DNA of 64,000 bases from Glycomyces lechevalierae (lineage in GTDB: Bacteria > Actinomycetota > Actinomycetes > Mycobacteriales > Micromonosporaceae). The notes beneath the pieces were generated by a model. That model was not told where the DNA came from. It worked only from the letters and a program-made list of their open reading frames with translations, and did no database searches. The stretch's first letter is position 1. Each line of letters begins with the position of its first letter. The DNA lies in the NCBI RefSeq assembly GCF_027622945.1, contig NZ_JAPZVQ010000001.1, positions 1-64,000 of the forward strand. The letters run 5' to 3'. The position numbers were made by a program, and so were the translations under genes. This document shows, piece after piece, positions 7,684 to 17,025 of the stretch.

Positions 7684-8208
7684 CTAGATCGGCGGGGCTT
7701 CGCGGCGGCGGTATTCGGTGCCGCCGAGGTCCCGTTCGAGGAGGAGTTCGTCGATGAGGTCGCGGCGCAGTTGCAGCGGGTCGTCGAATTCGGCGGCGAG
7801 CGTCTCGTTGACTTCCCGTTCGGTGTAGGTGCGGTCGAAGGCGAAGTGGCGGTTCGCGAGGTCGCGGAGGAGTTTGACGCGGGTGCGGCGGTTGACGGGC
7901 AGGGTGGGGATGCGGCCGTTCGAGTAGAGGTGGGCGACGTCGGGGCTCACGCCGGGCGGTGCGTCGGGGGCGGCTTCGCGGGCTGCCGCGGCGGCGGCTT
8001 TGAAGGCGTCGGGGGCGGCGCGGACCTTGCCGTCTTCGCGGACGGCGAGGCCGGCTTCGAAGAGGCGGGTGAGGGCCTTCTCGGCGCGGGGGTGCCGGGT
8101 CTTCAGGTCGGCGACGCTGGTGCCGGGGTCGTGGAGGACGAGGTCGGCGAAGACGCGGAGGCGTTCGGGGTCGGCGAGTGCTTTGACGATGAGATGGCTT
8201 GGCTCCAT
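7684..8208 (-). CDS. DUF2087 domain protein with winged-helix N-terminus
   Basis: A 174-residue protein. The N-terminal ~60 residues (ALADPERLRVFADLVLHDP ... ADLKTRHPRAEKALTRLFEAG) look like an ArsR-type winged helix. The C-terminal ~75 residues carry the DUF2087 pattern FDRTYTEREVNETLAAEF and LRRDLIDELLLERD. The family is thought to be regulatory, but no ligand or target is known. It is convergent with HxlR and followed upstream on the same strand by the HAD gene. Confidence 0.8.
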   Translation of the reverse strand: MEPSHLIVKALADPERLRVFADLVLHDPGTSVADLKTRHPRAEKALTRLFEAGLAVREDGKVRAAPDAFKAAAAAAREAAPDAPPGVSPDVAHLYSNGRIPTLPVNRRTRVKLLRDLANRHFAFDRTYTEREVNETLAAEFDDPLQLRRDLIDELLLERDLGGTEYRRREAPPI

Positions 8209-8265
8209 CGGGACAGACTGGTAGGTACCGCCCGGGTCGTCAAAGGGTTATCGCGCCGGTGCGGC

Positions 8266-8934
8266 TCAGGCGAGGCCGCGGAGGTAGGCGAGGTCGACTC
8301 CGGCGAGGGTGTCGAGGCGGCGTACGTGGAGTTCGGCGGGGAGGTCGACTTCGCTGGGGATGGCGAGGGTGACCGCGCCGGAGGCGAGCCCGGAGCCGAC
8401 GCCGGAGACGGAGTCCTCGAGGACGACGCAGCGTTCGATGTCGACGCCGAGTTTCGCGGCGGCGGTGAGGTAGGGCTCGGGGTGGGGTTTGCGCTGGTCG
8501 ACCTCGTCGCCGCAGAGGGTGAGGTCGAAGTTCTCGGGGCCGACGAGGCCGATGATGATGTCGGCGAGTTCGCGCGGGGTCGAGGTGACCAGGGCGGTGG
8601 GGACGCCGGCGGCGCGGCATTCGAGGAGGAGTTCGCGGGCGCCGGGCTTCCAGTCGACGCCTTGGGCGAAGAGCGCTTTCATGCGGGAGCGCAGCCAGGT
8701 CTGGTGGTGGGGGGTTTCGGTGAGGGGGATGCCGAGGCTTTCGAGGAGCATGACAACTGAGGCGTCCTCGTTGGTGCCGACCATGCGGGAGCGGACCTCG
8801 GGGTCGAGGGCGCCGCCGAGGAGGCCTGCGAGTTCTTCGATGCCGGTGTCCCAGACGCGTTCGCTGTCCACGAGGGTGCCGTCCATGTCGAAGAGCACGG
8901 CTTGCGGGAACGCGGCTTCCGCTTGGTCAGTCAC
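8266..8934 (-). CDS. HAD-superfamily phosphatase (beta-phosphoglucomutase-like)
   Basis: A 222-residue HAD hydrolase. All four motifs are visible: DMDGTLVDS (nucleophile D16 and acid D18), TSTP (motif II), KPHPEPY (lysine of motif III) and LEDSVSGV (motif IV). The helical cap between motif I and II is of the C1 type found in sugar-phosphate phosphatases and beta-phosphoglucomutase. The substrate cannot be inferred. Translation starts at GTG 8934, close to a TTGAC stretch that may be part of its own promoter. Confidence 0.88.
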   Translation of the reverse strand: MTDQAEAAFPQAVLFDMDGTLVDSERVWDTGIEELAGLLGGALDPEVRSRMVGTNEDASVVMLLESLGIPLTETPHHQTWLRSRMKALFAQGVDWKPGARELLLECRAAGVPTALVTSTPRELADIIIGLVGPENFDLTLCGDEVDQRKPHPEPYLTAAAKLGVDIERCVVLEDSVSGVGSGLASGAVTLAIPSEVDLPAELHVRRLDTLAGVDLAYLRGLA

Positions 8935-9010
8935 GGTGTCAACAGTACGGGCGGGGCGGCTGGGCCGGCCCGTGTCGAGGCGGGGCCGCGAGCGGGCTCA
9001 CACCGGGTCG

Positions 9011-9568
9011 TCAGGCGAGGCCGGCGCGGTGGTGGCGGCGGCACAGGACGGTGTAGGAGTCCATGTCGCCGACTTCGACGAGGTCGCCGGCGAAGGTCAT
9101 GACGCCGTCGCGGACGCGGGCGTTGTGGGTGCCGCGTTCGCCGCACCAGCAGTTGACGCGGACGGGGAGTTCTTCGACGCGGTCGGCGAGTTCGATGAGC
9201 CGCTGGGCGGCCGGGAAGAGGCGGCCGAGGAAGTCGGTCTTGAGGCCGAAGGCGTAGACGTCGAGCCCGAGGCCGTCGACGGCGTCGGCGAGGTGGTTGA
9301 TCTGGCGGGGCGCTTCGAGGAACTGGACCTCGTCGACGATCACGTACGGCGGCTTGATGGCGGCGAGGTCGTCGTAGATGTCGAAGCCGGGTTTGACCTC
9401 GCGGGCTTCGTGGCTGAGGCCGATGCGGCTGGAGACGACGCCTTCGCCGCCGCGGTCCATGGAGGTGTAGACGACGCCTTGGCCGCCGAGGGAGTGGTGG
9501 TACTGGAGCGCGAGGGTGGACTTGCCTGCGTCCATGACTCCGAGATAGGCGACGAGTTCGTGCGACAT
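9011..9568 (-). CDS. tdk: thymidine kinase
   Basis: A 185-residue class II thymidine kinase, phosphorylating thymidine to dTMP in nucleotide salvage. Visible motifs: P-loop GVMDAGKST, DEVQFL (catalytic and Mg-binding residues in YVIVDEVQFLEAP), the GLKTDFLGRLF lasso-proximal segment, and a zinc site formed by CWCG and the C-terminal CRRHH. Length is standard. ATG 9568 is chosen because MSHELVAYLG is the usual start; longer starts enter non-coding DNA. Neighbours are a HAD gene and metH, all on the minus strand with short gaps. Confidence 0.93.
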   Translation of the reverse strand: MSHELVAYLGVMDAGKSTLALQYHHSLGGQGVVYTSMDRGGEGVVSSRIGLSHEAREVKPGFDIYDDLAAIKPPYVIVDEVQFLEAPRQINHLADAVDGLGLDVYAFGLKTDFLGRLFPAAQRLIELADRVEELPVRVNCWCGERGTHNARVRDGVMTFAGDLVEVGDMDSYTVLCRRHHRAGLA

Positions 9569-9658
9569 GGTTCTATGGTGCCGAACCCGCGGCGGGGCTT
9601 CGGCAGTGGCTCGGCACGCGGTGCCCGGCACCCCAATGGCGTCGGGCACGCGCGCGCG

Positions 9659-12600
9659 TCACTTGGCGTTGAAGTAGCTCGCCTCGGGGTGGTGGAGGAC
9701 GATCGCGTCGGTGGACTGCTCCGGGTGGAGCTGGTCCCCTTCGGACAGTTCGACGCCGATGCGGTCGGCGCCGAGGAGTTCGACGAGGGTGGCGCGGTCG
9801 GCGAGCTCGGGGCAGGCCGGGTAGCCGAACGAGTAGCGGCAGCCGCGGAAGTCGACGTCGAAGTAGCCCTTGAGGTCCCCGGGGTCCGCGTCCGCGACGG
9901 TGCCGCCCGAGGGCAGGACCCATTCGCGGCGCATGCGCCGGTGCCAGTACTCGGCGAGCGACTCGGTGAGCTGCACGGTGAGGCCGTGCACCTCCAGGTA
10001 GTCGCGGTAGGCGTTGGCCTGGAACAGCTCGTTGGTGTACTCGGAGACCTTGGCGCCCAGGGTGACCAGTTGCATGCCGAGGACGTCGAGGCGTTCGCCG
10101 TCCTTGGCGCGGAAGAAGTCCGCGAGGCACAGCCGCCGGCCCTGCCGCTGGCGCGGGAAGGTGAAGCGGGCGCGCTCGGAGTGGCCGTTCTCGTCGAGGA
10201 CGACGAGCGAGTTGCCCTCGGAGTAGGCCGGGAAGTACGCGTAGGCGACCTTGGCGTCGAGGACGTTGTCGGTCATGAGCCGGTCGAGCCAGTAGCGCAG
10301 GCGCGGGCGGCCCTCGGTCTCGACCAGTTCCTCGTAGGAGGGCCCGTCGCCGCGGGCGGGCTTGAGGCCCCACTGGCCGAGGAAGGTGGCGCGCTCGTCG
10401 AGCAGCGCCGCGTACTCGGCGAGGGCGATGCCCTTGATGACGCGGGAGCCGTAGAACGGCGGGACGGGTACCTCGACGTCGGTGGCGACGTTGGAGCGCA
10501 CCGAGGTGTCGTTCAGGTCCGGGAGGGTGTCCGCGACCATCGTGGCCTGCTTGGCGCGGCGTTCGCGGCGCAGCGCGATCTTCGCCTCCTTCTCGGGGTC
10601 GACGATCGGCGTGCCGGTGCGGCGGGCGGTCATGACCTTGTTCATGAGGTCGAGGCCTTCGAACGCGTCGCGCGCGTAGTGGACCTGGCCGCCTTCGAAC
10701 ATCTCGCGGAGGTCGTCCTCGACGTACGCGCGGGTGAGCGCGGCGCCGCCGAGGAGGACCGGCCAGCGCGTGTGCATCGAGCGGGCCATCATCTCGGCGA
10801 GGTTGTCCTTCATGATGACCGTCGACTTGACGAGCAGGCCGCTCATGCCGATGACGTCGGCCTGGTGCTCTTCGGCGGCGTCGAGGATGGCGTTGATGGG
10901 CTGCTTGATGCCGAGGTTGACGACGGTGTAGCCGTTGTTGGACAGGATGATGTCGACAAGGTTCTTGCCGATGTCGTGCACGTCGCCGCGGACGGTGGCG
11001 AGGACGATGGTGCCCTTGTCGGTGGAGTCGGCCTTGTCCATGTGGGGTTCGAGGTGGGCGACGGCGAACTTCATGGCCTCGGCGGACTGGAGGACGAACG
11101 GCAGCTGCATCTGGCCGGAGCCGAAGCGGTCGCCGACGACTTTCATGCCTTCGAGGAGGTGGTCATTGATGATGTCGAGGGGCCGCTTGCCTTCGGCCAT
11201 GGCGTCGTCGAGGTCGGTGTCGAGGCCGTTCTTGTCGCCGTCGATGATGCGCTGGGCGAGGCGTTCGCCGAGCGGGAGGGCGGCGAGGGCTTCGGCGCGG
11301 GCCTCCTTGGTGCCGGCGAGGCTGACGCCGTCGAAGATCTCGATGAGCTTCTGGAGCGGGTCGTAGTCCTCGGCGCGGCGGTCGTAGACCATGTCGAGGG
11401 CGACCTGCTTCTGCTCCTCGGGGATCGAGGCCATGGGCAGGATCTTGGAGGCGTGGACGATCGCGCTGGTGAGGCCCGCTTCGACGCATTCGTTGAGGAA
11501 CACGGAGTTGAGGACCTGGCGGGCGGCGGGGTTGAGGCCGAAGGAGATGTTGGAGACGCCGAGGGTGAAGTTGACGCCCGGGTAGAGGCGGGCGATCTCG
11601 CGGATGGCGGCGATGGTCTCGATGCCGTCCTTGCGGGTCTCCTCCTGGCCGGTGGAGATGGGGAAGGTGAGGGCGTCGACGAAGATGTCCTCGATCTTCA
11701 TGCCCCAGGTGCCGGTGAGGTCGTCGATGAGGCGGGCGGCGACGCGGACCTTCCAGTCGCGGTCGCGGGCCTGGCCCTCCTCGTCGATGCAGAGGGCGAC
11801 GACGCCGGCGCCGTGCTCGGCGACGAGCGGCATCATCCGCTGGTAGCGGGAGTTGGGGCCGTCGCCGTCCTCGAAGTTGACGGAGTTGACGACGCATTTC
11901 CCGCCGAGGGCCTCGAGGCCGGCTTCGACGACGTTCGGCTCGGTGGAGTCGAGCATGATCGGGAGCGTGGAGGCGGTGGCGAAGCGGGAGGCGAGGACCC
12001 GCATGTCCTCGGCGCCGTCGCGGCCCACGTAGTCGACGCAGAGGTCGAGGAGGTGGGAGCCGCCGCCGGCCTGCTCGCGGGCGATCTCGACGCAGCGGTC
12101 GTAGTCGGCGGCGAGCATGGCGTCGCGGAAGGCCTTGGAGCCGTTGGCGTTCGTGCGCTCGCCGACGTTGAGGATCGAGGCGTCCTGGCGGAACGGGACG
12201 TGGTGGTAGGAGGAGGAGACGCCCGGTTCGAGGACGGGGGTGCGCTCTCTGGCGGCGACCGGGCTCCCGGTGCCGGGGGCGCCGCCGAGGCGGGCGCGCA
12301 CGGCGCGGATGTGGTCGGGGGTGGTGCCGCAGCAGCCGCCGACGAGGCTGACGCCGAAGTTCTTGACGAACTCCTCGTGGGCGTCCGCGAGCTCTTCAGG
12401 GGTGAGCGGGTAGACCGCGCCGTTGGGGCCGAGCGTGGGCAGGCCGGCGTTCGGCATGACCGAGATCGGGACGGGCGAGTGGCGGGAGAGGTAGCGAATC
12501 GATTCGCTCATCTCGTCCGGGCCGGTGGCGCAGTTGAGGCCGATGAGGTCGATGCCGAGGGCGGCGAGGCTGGTGAGGGCTGCGCCGATCTCGCCGCCGA

Positions 12601-13204
12601 CGAGCATGGTGCCGGTGGTCTCGACGGTGACCTGGGCGATGATAGGCACGTTCGTGCCGAGGGCGGCGTTGGCGCGCTTGGCGCCGATGACGGCCGCTTT
12701 GGCCTGGAGGAGGTCTTGGGCGGTCTCGACGAGGAGCGCGTCCGCGCCGCCTTCGATGAGGCCGGCCGAGCATTCCTGGTAGTGGTCGCGCAGGAGCGCC
12801 ATGGGCGCGTGGCCGAGGGTGGGCAGGCGGGTGCCGCCGCCCATCGAGCCGAGGACGAAGCGGGGCCACTCGGGGGTGGCGTACTCGTCGCATTTCTGGC
12901 GGGCGAGGGCGGCGGCGGCGCGGGCGAGCTCGCGGGCGCGGTCGACGATGTCGTACTCGACGAGGCCGCCGTAGTTGGCGTTGAAGCTGTTGGTCTCGAC
13001 GCAGTCGGCCCCGGCGGCCAGGTAGGCGTCGTGGATGCCCAGGACGATGTCCGGGCGGGTGAGGCAGAGGATGTCGGAGAGGCCCTCGTGGCCGTCGTAG
13101 TCCTCCATGGTGGGGTCGAAGGTCTGCAGCATCGTGCCCATGCCCCCGTCGGCGATGACGACGCGACGGTTCAAGGTTTCGAGGAACAGACTCTTCTCAG
13201 ACAC
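9659..13204 (-). CDS. metH: cobalamin-dependent methionine synthase
   Basis: A protein of about 1181 residues with the full modular MetH order: homocysteine-binding domain (ADGGMGTMLQ near the start and the zinc ligands GGCCGTTP), pterin-binding domain (LNVGERTNANGSKAF), B12-binding cap and Rossmann domain (DVHDIGKN with the cobalt-ligating His), and the C-terminal S-adenosylmethionine reactivation domain (CRYSFGYPACPELADR). It methylates homocysteine from methyl-THF. The start is taken as GTG 13204, which gives the usual N-terminus; another GTG at 13282 would add 26 unlike residues. In Mycobacterium tuberculosis metH (Rv2124c) is also near mshC (Rv2130c), as here. Confidence 0.95.
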   Translation of the reverse strand: MSEKSLFLETLNRRVVIADGGMGTMLQTFDPTMEDYDGHEGLSDILCLTRPDIVLGIHDAYLAAGADCVETNSFNANYGGLVEYDIVDRARELARAAAALARQKCDEYATPEWPRFVLGSMGGGTRLPTLGHAPMALLRDHYQECSAGLIEGGADALLVETAQDLLQAKAAVIGAKRANAALGTNVPIIAQVTVETTGTMLVGGEIGAALTSLAALGIDLIGLNCATGPDEMSESIRYLSRHSPVPISVMPNAGLPTLGPNGAVYPLTPEELADAHEEFVKNFGVSLVGGCCGTTPDHIRAVRARLGGAPGTGSPVAARERTPVLEPGVSSSYHHVPFRQDASILNVGERTNANGSKAFRDAMLAADYDRCVEIAREQAGGGSHLLDLCVDYVGRDGAEDMRVLASRFATASTLPIMLDSTEPNVVEAGLEALGGKCVVNSVNFEDGDGPNSRYQRMMPLVAEHGAGVVALCIDEEGQARDRDWKVRVAARLIDDLTGTWGMKIEDIFVDALTFPISTGQEETRKDGIETIAAIREIARLYPGVNFTLGVSNISFGLNPAARQVLNSVFLNECVEAGLTSAIVHASKILPMASIPEEQKQVALDMVYDRRAEDYDPLQKLIEIFDGVSLAGTKEARAEALAALPLGERLAQRIIDGDKNGLDTDLDDAMAEGKRPLDIINDHLLEGMKVVGDRFGSGQMQLPFVLQSAEAMKFAVAHLEPHMDKADSTDKGTIVLATVRGDVHDIGKNLVDIILSNNGYTVVNLGIKQPINAILDAAEEHQADVIGMSGLLVKSTVIMKDNLAEMMARSMHTRWPVLLGGAALTRAYVEDDLREMFEGGQVHYARDAFEGLDLMNKVMTARRTGTPIVDPEKEAKIALRRERRAKQATMVADTLPDLNDTSVRSNVATDVEVPVPPFYGSRVIKGIALAEYAALLDERATFLGQWGLKPARGDGPSYEELVETEGRPRLRYWLDRLMTDNVLDAKVAYAYFPAYSEGNSLVVLDENGHSERARFTFPRQRQGRRLCLADFFRAKDGERLDVLGMQLVTLGAKVSEYTNELFQANAYRDYLEVHGLTVQLTESLAEYWHRRMRREWVLPSGGTVADADPGDLKGYFDVDFRGCRYSFGYPACPELADRATLVELLGADRIGVELSEGDQLHPEQSTDAIVLHHPEASYFNAK

Positions 13205-13306
13205 GGGGTCAAGGGTACTGGGGAGTGCCGCTGAGTGGGAACTCGGTTTCACAGAATGGGCACCGTGTCGGGGGAAGATCACACTCGGACGAATAGGATG
13301 GGCGGC

Positions 13307-13441
13307 ATGGAGATACTCCTCCCCGTCATGTTCGCCTTCATCGGCGCCTACGTCCTGTACTGGGTCGTGCGGATGGGGGTGCGCGACGGCATCGCGGACG
13401 CGGACGAGCGCCGCGGCGAGTCTGGACCGGAGCCGGACTGA
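13307..13441 (+). CDS. small single-pass membrane protein
   Basis: A 44-residue protein with one hydrophobic helix (ILLPVMFAFIGAYVLYWVV) followed by a charged tail rich in Asp, Glu and Arg (RDGIADADERRGESGPEPD). No family recognised. It lies between the divergent metH and the following PPOX gene and has a weak GGATGGGCGG site before the ATG. The helix and tail charge pattern makes a real gene likely, but there is no functional evidence. Confidence 0.5.
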   Translation: MEILLPVMFAFIGAYVLYWVVRMGVRDGIADADERRGESGPEPD

Positions 13442-13488
13442 CGGCGTAGCATCGGGTCGTAACGGCCGCCACCGCCGAAGGGACCCAT

Positions 13489-14127
13489 ATGGACTCGCCC
13501 GACCGTCACCTGTGGACCGAAGTCACCGACCCCGTGAAGCTCCAGGAGATCGTGGGCGAGGTGGCCCAGCAGGCGGCCACGAAGGAGCGCGACCGGCTCC
13601 ACGCGCGCGACCGCGAATGGCTCGCCGCCTCCCCCTACTGCGTCATCGCCACGTCAGACGCCGACGGCAACTGCGACGCCTCCCCCAAGGGCGACCCGGC
13701 CGGGAAGCTCGTGCACGTCCTCGACGACGGCACGGTCGCCATCCCCGAGCGGCCGGGCAACCACCGCGTCGACGGGTACCACAACGTGCTCGCCAACCCG
13801 CACGTCGGCCTGCTGTCGCTCATCCCCGGGCGGCGCGAGACGCTGCGGATCAACGGGCGCGCCCGCGTCGTCGCCGACGCGCCGTTCTTCGACGACATGG
13901 TCGTCAAGGGCCACAAGCCGATCCTGGCGCTCGTGGTCGAGATCGACACGATCTACTTTCACTGCGGCAAGTCCGCGATGCGCTCGGGGATCTGGAAGCC
14001 CGAGACGTGGGCGCCCGACTCGCTGCCGCAGCACGCGCAGCTCGTCAAGGAGACCCAGGTCGTCGACGCCACGCTCGAGGAGCTCATCGACAAGTACGGC
14101 CCGAGGTACGAGGCGGGCCTCTACTAG
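13489..14127 (+). CDS. PPOX-class FMN-dependent flavoprotein (MSMEG_1061-type)
   Basis: A 212-residue split beta-barrel protein of the pyridoxamine 5'-phosphate oxidase superfamily. The segment PYCVIATSDADGNCDASPKG and the later RRETLRINGRARV are the flavin-binding strands; FHCGKSAMRSGIWKPETW is a C-terminal motif typical of the MSMEG_1061 subgroup. The true substrate is unknown, and it is not the vitamin B6 enzyme itself. It stands alone between a small membrane gene and a TPM-domain gene, with an AAGGGACC site before the ATG. Confidence 0.85.
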   Translation: MDSPDRHLWTEVTDPVKLQEIVGEVAQQAATKERDRLHARDREWLAASPYCVIATSDADGNCDASPKGDPAGKLVHVLDDGTVAIPERPGNHRVDGYHNVLANPHVGLLSLIPGRRETLRINGRARVVADAPFFDDMVVKGHKPILALVVEIDTIYFHCGKSAMRSGIWKPETWAPDSLPQHAQLVKETQVVDATLEELIDKYGPRYEAGLY

Positions 14128-14242
14128 CGGCCGATCCGGTCGGGGCGGGCTGTTTCACCGAATCGAGCATCACCTGAGGTTTCTTCCCTAATCTGAATTC
14201 GCGATATTCGCAGCTCAGCACGCGGGGAAGCCGGGGGCGCCG

Positions 14243-16210
14243 ATGTCGGCATCAGTGAGGTACGCGGCGGCCGTACTGGCCGCCCTCTGGTTCGCCCTGG
14301 CAGGCTCCGCCGCTTATGCTGTCGCGCCCCCCGAGCTCGACTCCGGCGCGGTCACCGACCAGGTGGGCGCGATCGCCGACCGTGGCGCGGAGGTCGACGC
14401 CGCCATCGACGAGCTGCGGTCCGAGGCCGCGATCGGGCTGTACGTGGCGTACGTCGACTCATTCTCCGGCTACGACCCGCAGGACTGGGCGAACCAGACC
14501 GCCATGCGCAGCGACCTGGGCACCAACGACATCCTGCTCGCCGTCGCCACCGGCGACCGGCGATTCTCGTGGTCTGTGGAGTCCGCGTTCCCCCTCTCCG
14601 ACGAGCAGTTGAACGAGGTCGCCACGACCGCGATCGAACCCGCGCTCGCCGACGACGACTGGGCGGGGGCCGCGATCGCCGCCGCCGACGGCTACCGCGA
14701 GCAGGCCACCGGCGAGTCGAGCGGCGGCGCGGGCTGGGTCATCCTCCTGGTCGTCCTTGCGGCGATCGCGCTCGTCGTGTTCCTCGTCTGGCGGCGGCGC
14801 CGCGCCAAGACCGGTGCGCCCCCGGGCGACCCGGTCCCGCGGATGTCGACCGAGGACCTCGACCGGGAGGCGAGCCGGCTCCTCGTCGAAGGGGACGACG
14901 CCGTCCGCACCAGCGATCAGGACCTCGGCTTCGCCGTCGCCGAGTTCGGGCAGGAGAGCACCGCCAAGTTCGCGGCCGCCCTCGACACCGCCAAGAGCGA
15001 GCTCGCCGAGGCCTTCCGACTGCGCCAGACCCTCGACGACGAGGTGCCCGACACCGAGGAGCAGCACAGGGCGGTCCTGACCGAGATCGTCGACCGGCTC
15101 ACGAAGGCCGACAAGGAACTCGACGGCGCGGCGGCCGAGTTCGAGGAGTTGCGCGACCTCGGCCGCCGCGCACCCGAGGCGATCGAGAAGCTCACGGCCG
15201 ACGCGGCGGCGCTCGCCGGGCGCACCGGCCCGGCGAAGGAGGCGCTGGCCGCGCTCGCGGCCGCCTACCCGGCGTCGGCGTTCGCCACGGTTGCCGCCAA
15301 CGCCGAGGACGCCGAGGACCGGCTCGCGTTCGCCGACCGGAGCCTCACCGAGGCCCGCGAGGCCCTCACCGCAGGCGAGAACGGGCGGGCCGCCGTCGGG
15401 GTGCGCGCCGCCGAAGGCGGTCTCGCCCAGGCGAAGCAGCTCCTCGACGCCGTGACCGGCCGCCGGACCGAGCTCGCCGAGGCCGAACGGAACCTGCCCG
15501 GACTCGTCGCCTCGCTGGGCCAGGACATCGCCGAGGCCGAACGGAAGGGCGACGGCTCCCTCTCCTGGGAACGGCTCCGCCGCGCCGCCGCCGACGCGCG
15601 CGCCGTCACCGCCTCGATCGAGGCCGCGCGGGCCGCCGGGCCGGTGGACCCGCTCGACGCCGTCCGCCGACTCGAGCAGACGCAGGCCGCCATCGGCGGC
15701 GAGCTCCGGGCCGTGCGCGACGAACAGGAGCAGCGCGAGAGCGCGAAAGCCCAACTGGCGCATACCATCGCGAACGCCGCCGCCACGGCCGCCGCCGTGG
15801 AGGACTACATCAACACCAACCGCGGCGGCGTCGGCACCGAGGCCCGCACCCGCCTCAACGAGGCGAACCAGCAGCTCGACGCCGCCCGCGCGCTCGAACC
15901 GTCCGATCCTGTGCAGGCCCTCGCGAGGGCGCAGCGGGCCGACCAGCTCGCCGCGGCCGCCTCGCGGCTCGCGCAGCAGGACGTGAACGCGTACCGCGAT
16001 CCCGGCTTGCCCGGCGGCTTCTCGGGCGGCATGGGCGGCGGCGGGAACGCCGGGGCGATGCTCGGCGGCATCCTGCTCGGCGGGATCCTCAACGGCTCCG
16101 GCGGCCGCGGCGGCGGGTTCGGCTCGCCCGGTTCGTCGCGCCGGCGCGGCCCCTCGCCGGGCTCGTTCGGCGGCGCGGGCACCCGCAGGGGCGGTGGTGG
16201 CCGATTCTGA
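14243..16210 (+). CDS. TPM-domain membrane protein with coiled coil and Gly-rich tail
   Basis: A 655-residue protein. Residues 1-28 are a signal sequence, ~35-155 a TPM domain (includes LDSGAVTDQVGAIADRG and LYVAYVDSFSGYDPQDW), ~163-185 one transmembrane helix (GWVILLVVLAAIALVVFLVW) and then basic residues. The cytoplasmic part is a long Ala/Glu-rich coiled-coil region to ~595, ending in a Gly-rich tail (SGGMGGGG, GGRGGGFG). TPM domains have been linked to photosystem and envelope maintenance. The pspA gene starts 47 bp downstream on the same strand, so a joint envelope-stress role is likely. Exact function unknown. Confidence 0.85.
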   Translation: MSASVRYAAAVLAALWFALAGSAAYAVAPPELDSGAVTDQVGAIADRGAEVDAAIDELRSEAAIGLYVAYVDSFSGYDPQDWANQTAMRSDLGTNDILLAVATGDRRFSWSVESAFPLSDEQLNEVATTAIEPALADDDWAGAAIAAADGYREQATGESSGGAGWVILLVVLAAIALVVFLVWRRRRAKTGAPPGDPVPRMSTEDLDREASRLLVEGDDAVRTSDQDLGFAVAEFGQESTAKFAAALDTAKSELAEAFRLRQTLDDEVPDTEEQHRAVLTEIVDRLTKADKELDGAAAEFEELRDLGRRAPEAIEKLTADAAALAGRTGPAKEALAALAAAYPASAFATVAANAEDAEDRLAFADRSLTEAREALTAGENGRAAVGVRAAEGGLAQAKQLLDAVTGRRTELAEAERNLPGLVASLGQDIAEAERKGDGSLSWERLRRAAADARAVTASIEAARAAGPVDPLDAVRRLEQTQAAIGGELRAVRDEQEQRESAKAQLAHTIANAAATAAAVEDYINTNRGGVGTEARTRLNEANQQLDAARALEPSDPVQALARAQRADQLAAAASRLAQQDVNAYRDPGLPGGFSGGMGGGGNAGAMLGGILLGGILNGSGGRGGGFGSPGSSRRRGPSPGSFGGAGTRRGGGGRF

Positions 16211-16257
16211 CGACCGCGAGGACCAGCGACCAACCGATCCGAAAGGTGTGTGGACCA

Positions 16258-16974
16258 ATGACCAAGAAGCAGTCGATCTTCGGCCGCATCGGCCAACTGC
16301 TCAAAGCGAACATCAACGACGCCATCGACTCCGCGGAGGACCCGGAGAAGATGCTGACCCAGATGGAGCGCGACTACAAGAACAGCATCGCCGACGCCGA
16401 GAGCTCCATCGCCGAGACCATCGGCAACCTCCGGCTCATGGAGGAGGACGCCGCCGCCGACAAGGAGGCCGCGCAGGAGTGGGAGAACAAGGCCCGCAAC
16501 GCCAGCCGCAAGGCCGACGAACTGCGCGCCGCCGGCAACGCCGCCGAGGCCGACAAGTTCGACAACCTCGTCAAGGTGGCCCTGGGCAAGCAGCTCGAGC
16601 TCGAGAAGGAGATCAAGGCCGCCGAGCCGACGATCCGGGCTCAGCAGGAGGTCGTGGACAAACTCAAGAACGCGCTCAACCAGATGAAGACGAAGCTCAC
16701 CGAACTGCAGTCCAAGCGCAGCAGCCTGGTCGCCCGCGCGAAGACCGCGCAGGCGCAGAAGCAGGTGAACGAGGCCATCGGCAGCGTCGACATCATGGAC
16801 CCGCTCAGCGAGGTCAACCGCTTCGAGGAGAAGGTCCGCCGCGAGGAGGCCAGGGTCCGCGGCCAGGCCGAGCTCTCGATGTCCTCGCTGGACAAGCAGT
16901 TCGAGAGCCTCGACGGGCTGGAGGACGACGCCGAGATCGAGGCCCGGATGGCCGCGCTCAAGAGCGGCGGCTGA
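16258..16974 (+). CDS. pspA: PspA/IM30 family envelope-stress protein
   Basis: A 238-residue PspA/Vipp1-type protein, predicted almost entirely helical and coiled coil, which assembles on stressed membranes. The N-terminal amphipathic helix (IFGRIGQLLKANINDAID) and the conserved segment SAEDPEKMLTQMERDYK are visible, as is the loop DPLSEVNRFEEKVRREEA. GAAAGG (16241-16246) precedes the ATG. It follows the TPM-domain gene by 47 bp, a pairing that recurs in actinomycetes. No PspBC or clear phage-shock regulators are in the window. Confidence 0.92.
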   Translation: MTKKQSIFGRIGQLLKANINDAIDSAEDPEKMLTQMERDYKNSIADAESSIAETIGNLRLMEEDAAADKEAAQEWENKARNASRKADELRAAGNAAEADKFDNLVKVALGKQLELEKEIKAAEPTIRAQQEVVDKLKNALNQMKTKLTELQSKRSSLVARAKTAQAQKQVNEAIGSVDIMDPLSEVNRFEEKVRREEARVRGQAELSMSSLDKQFESLDGLEDDAEIEARMAALKSGG

Positions 16975-16987
16975 CGCAGGGGTTCAC

Positions 16988-17013
16988 GCGGCCGGGCTCC
17001 TCTGCCCGGCCGC
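16988..17013. terminator. bidirectional terminator hairpin
   Basis: GCGGCCGGGC (16988-16997) pairs perfectly with GCCCGGCCGC (17004-17013) around a TCCTCT loop, between convergent pspA and phenylalanine hydroxylase genes. Confidence 0.8.
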
Positions 17014-17025
17014 TTCGCCGTGCCG

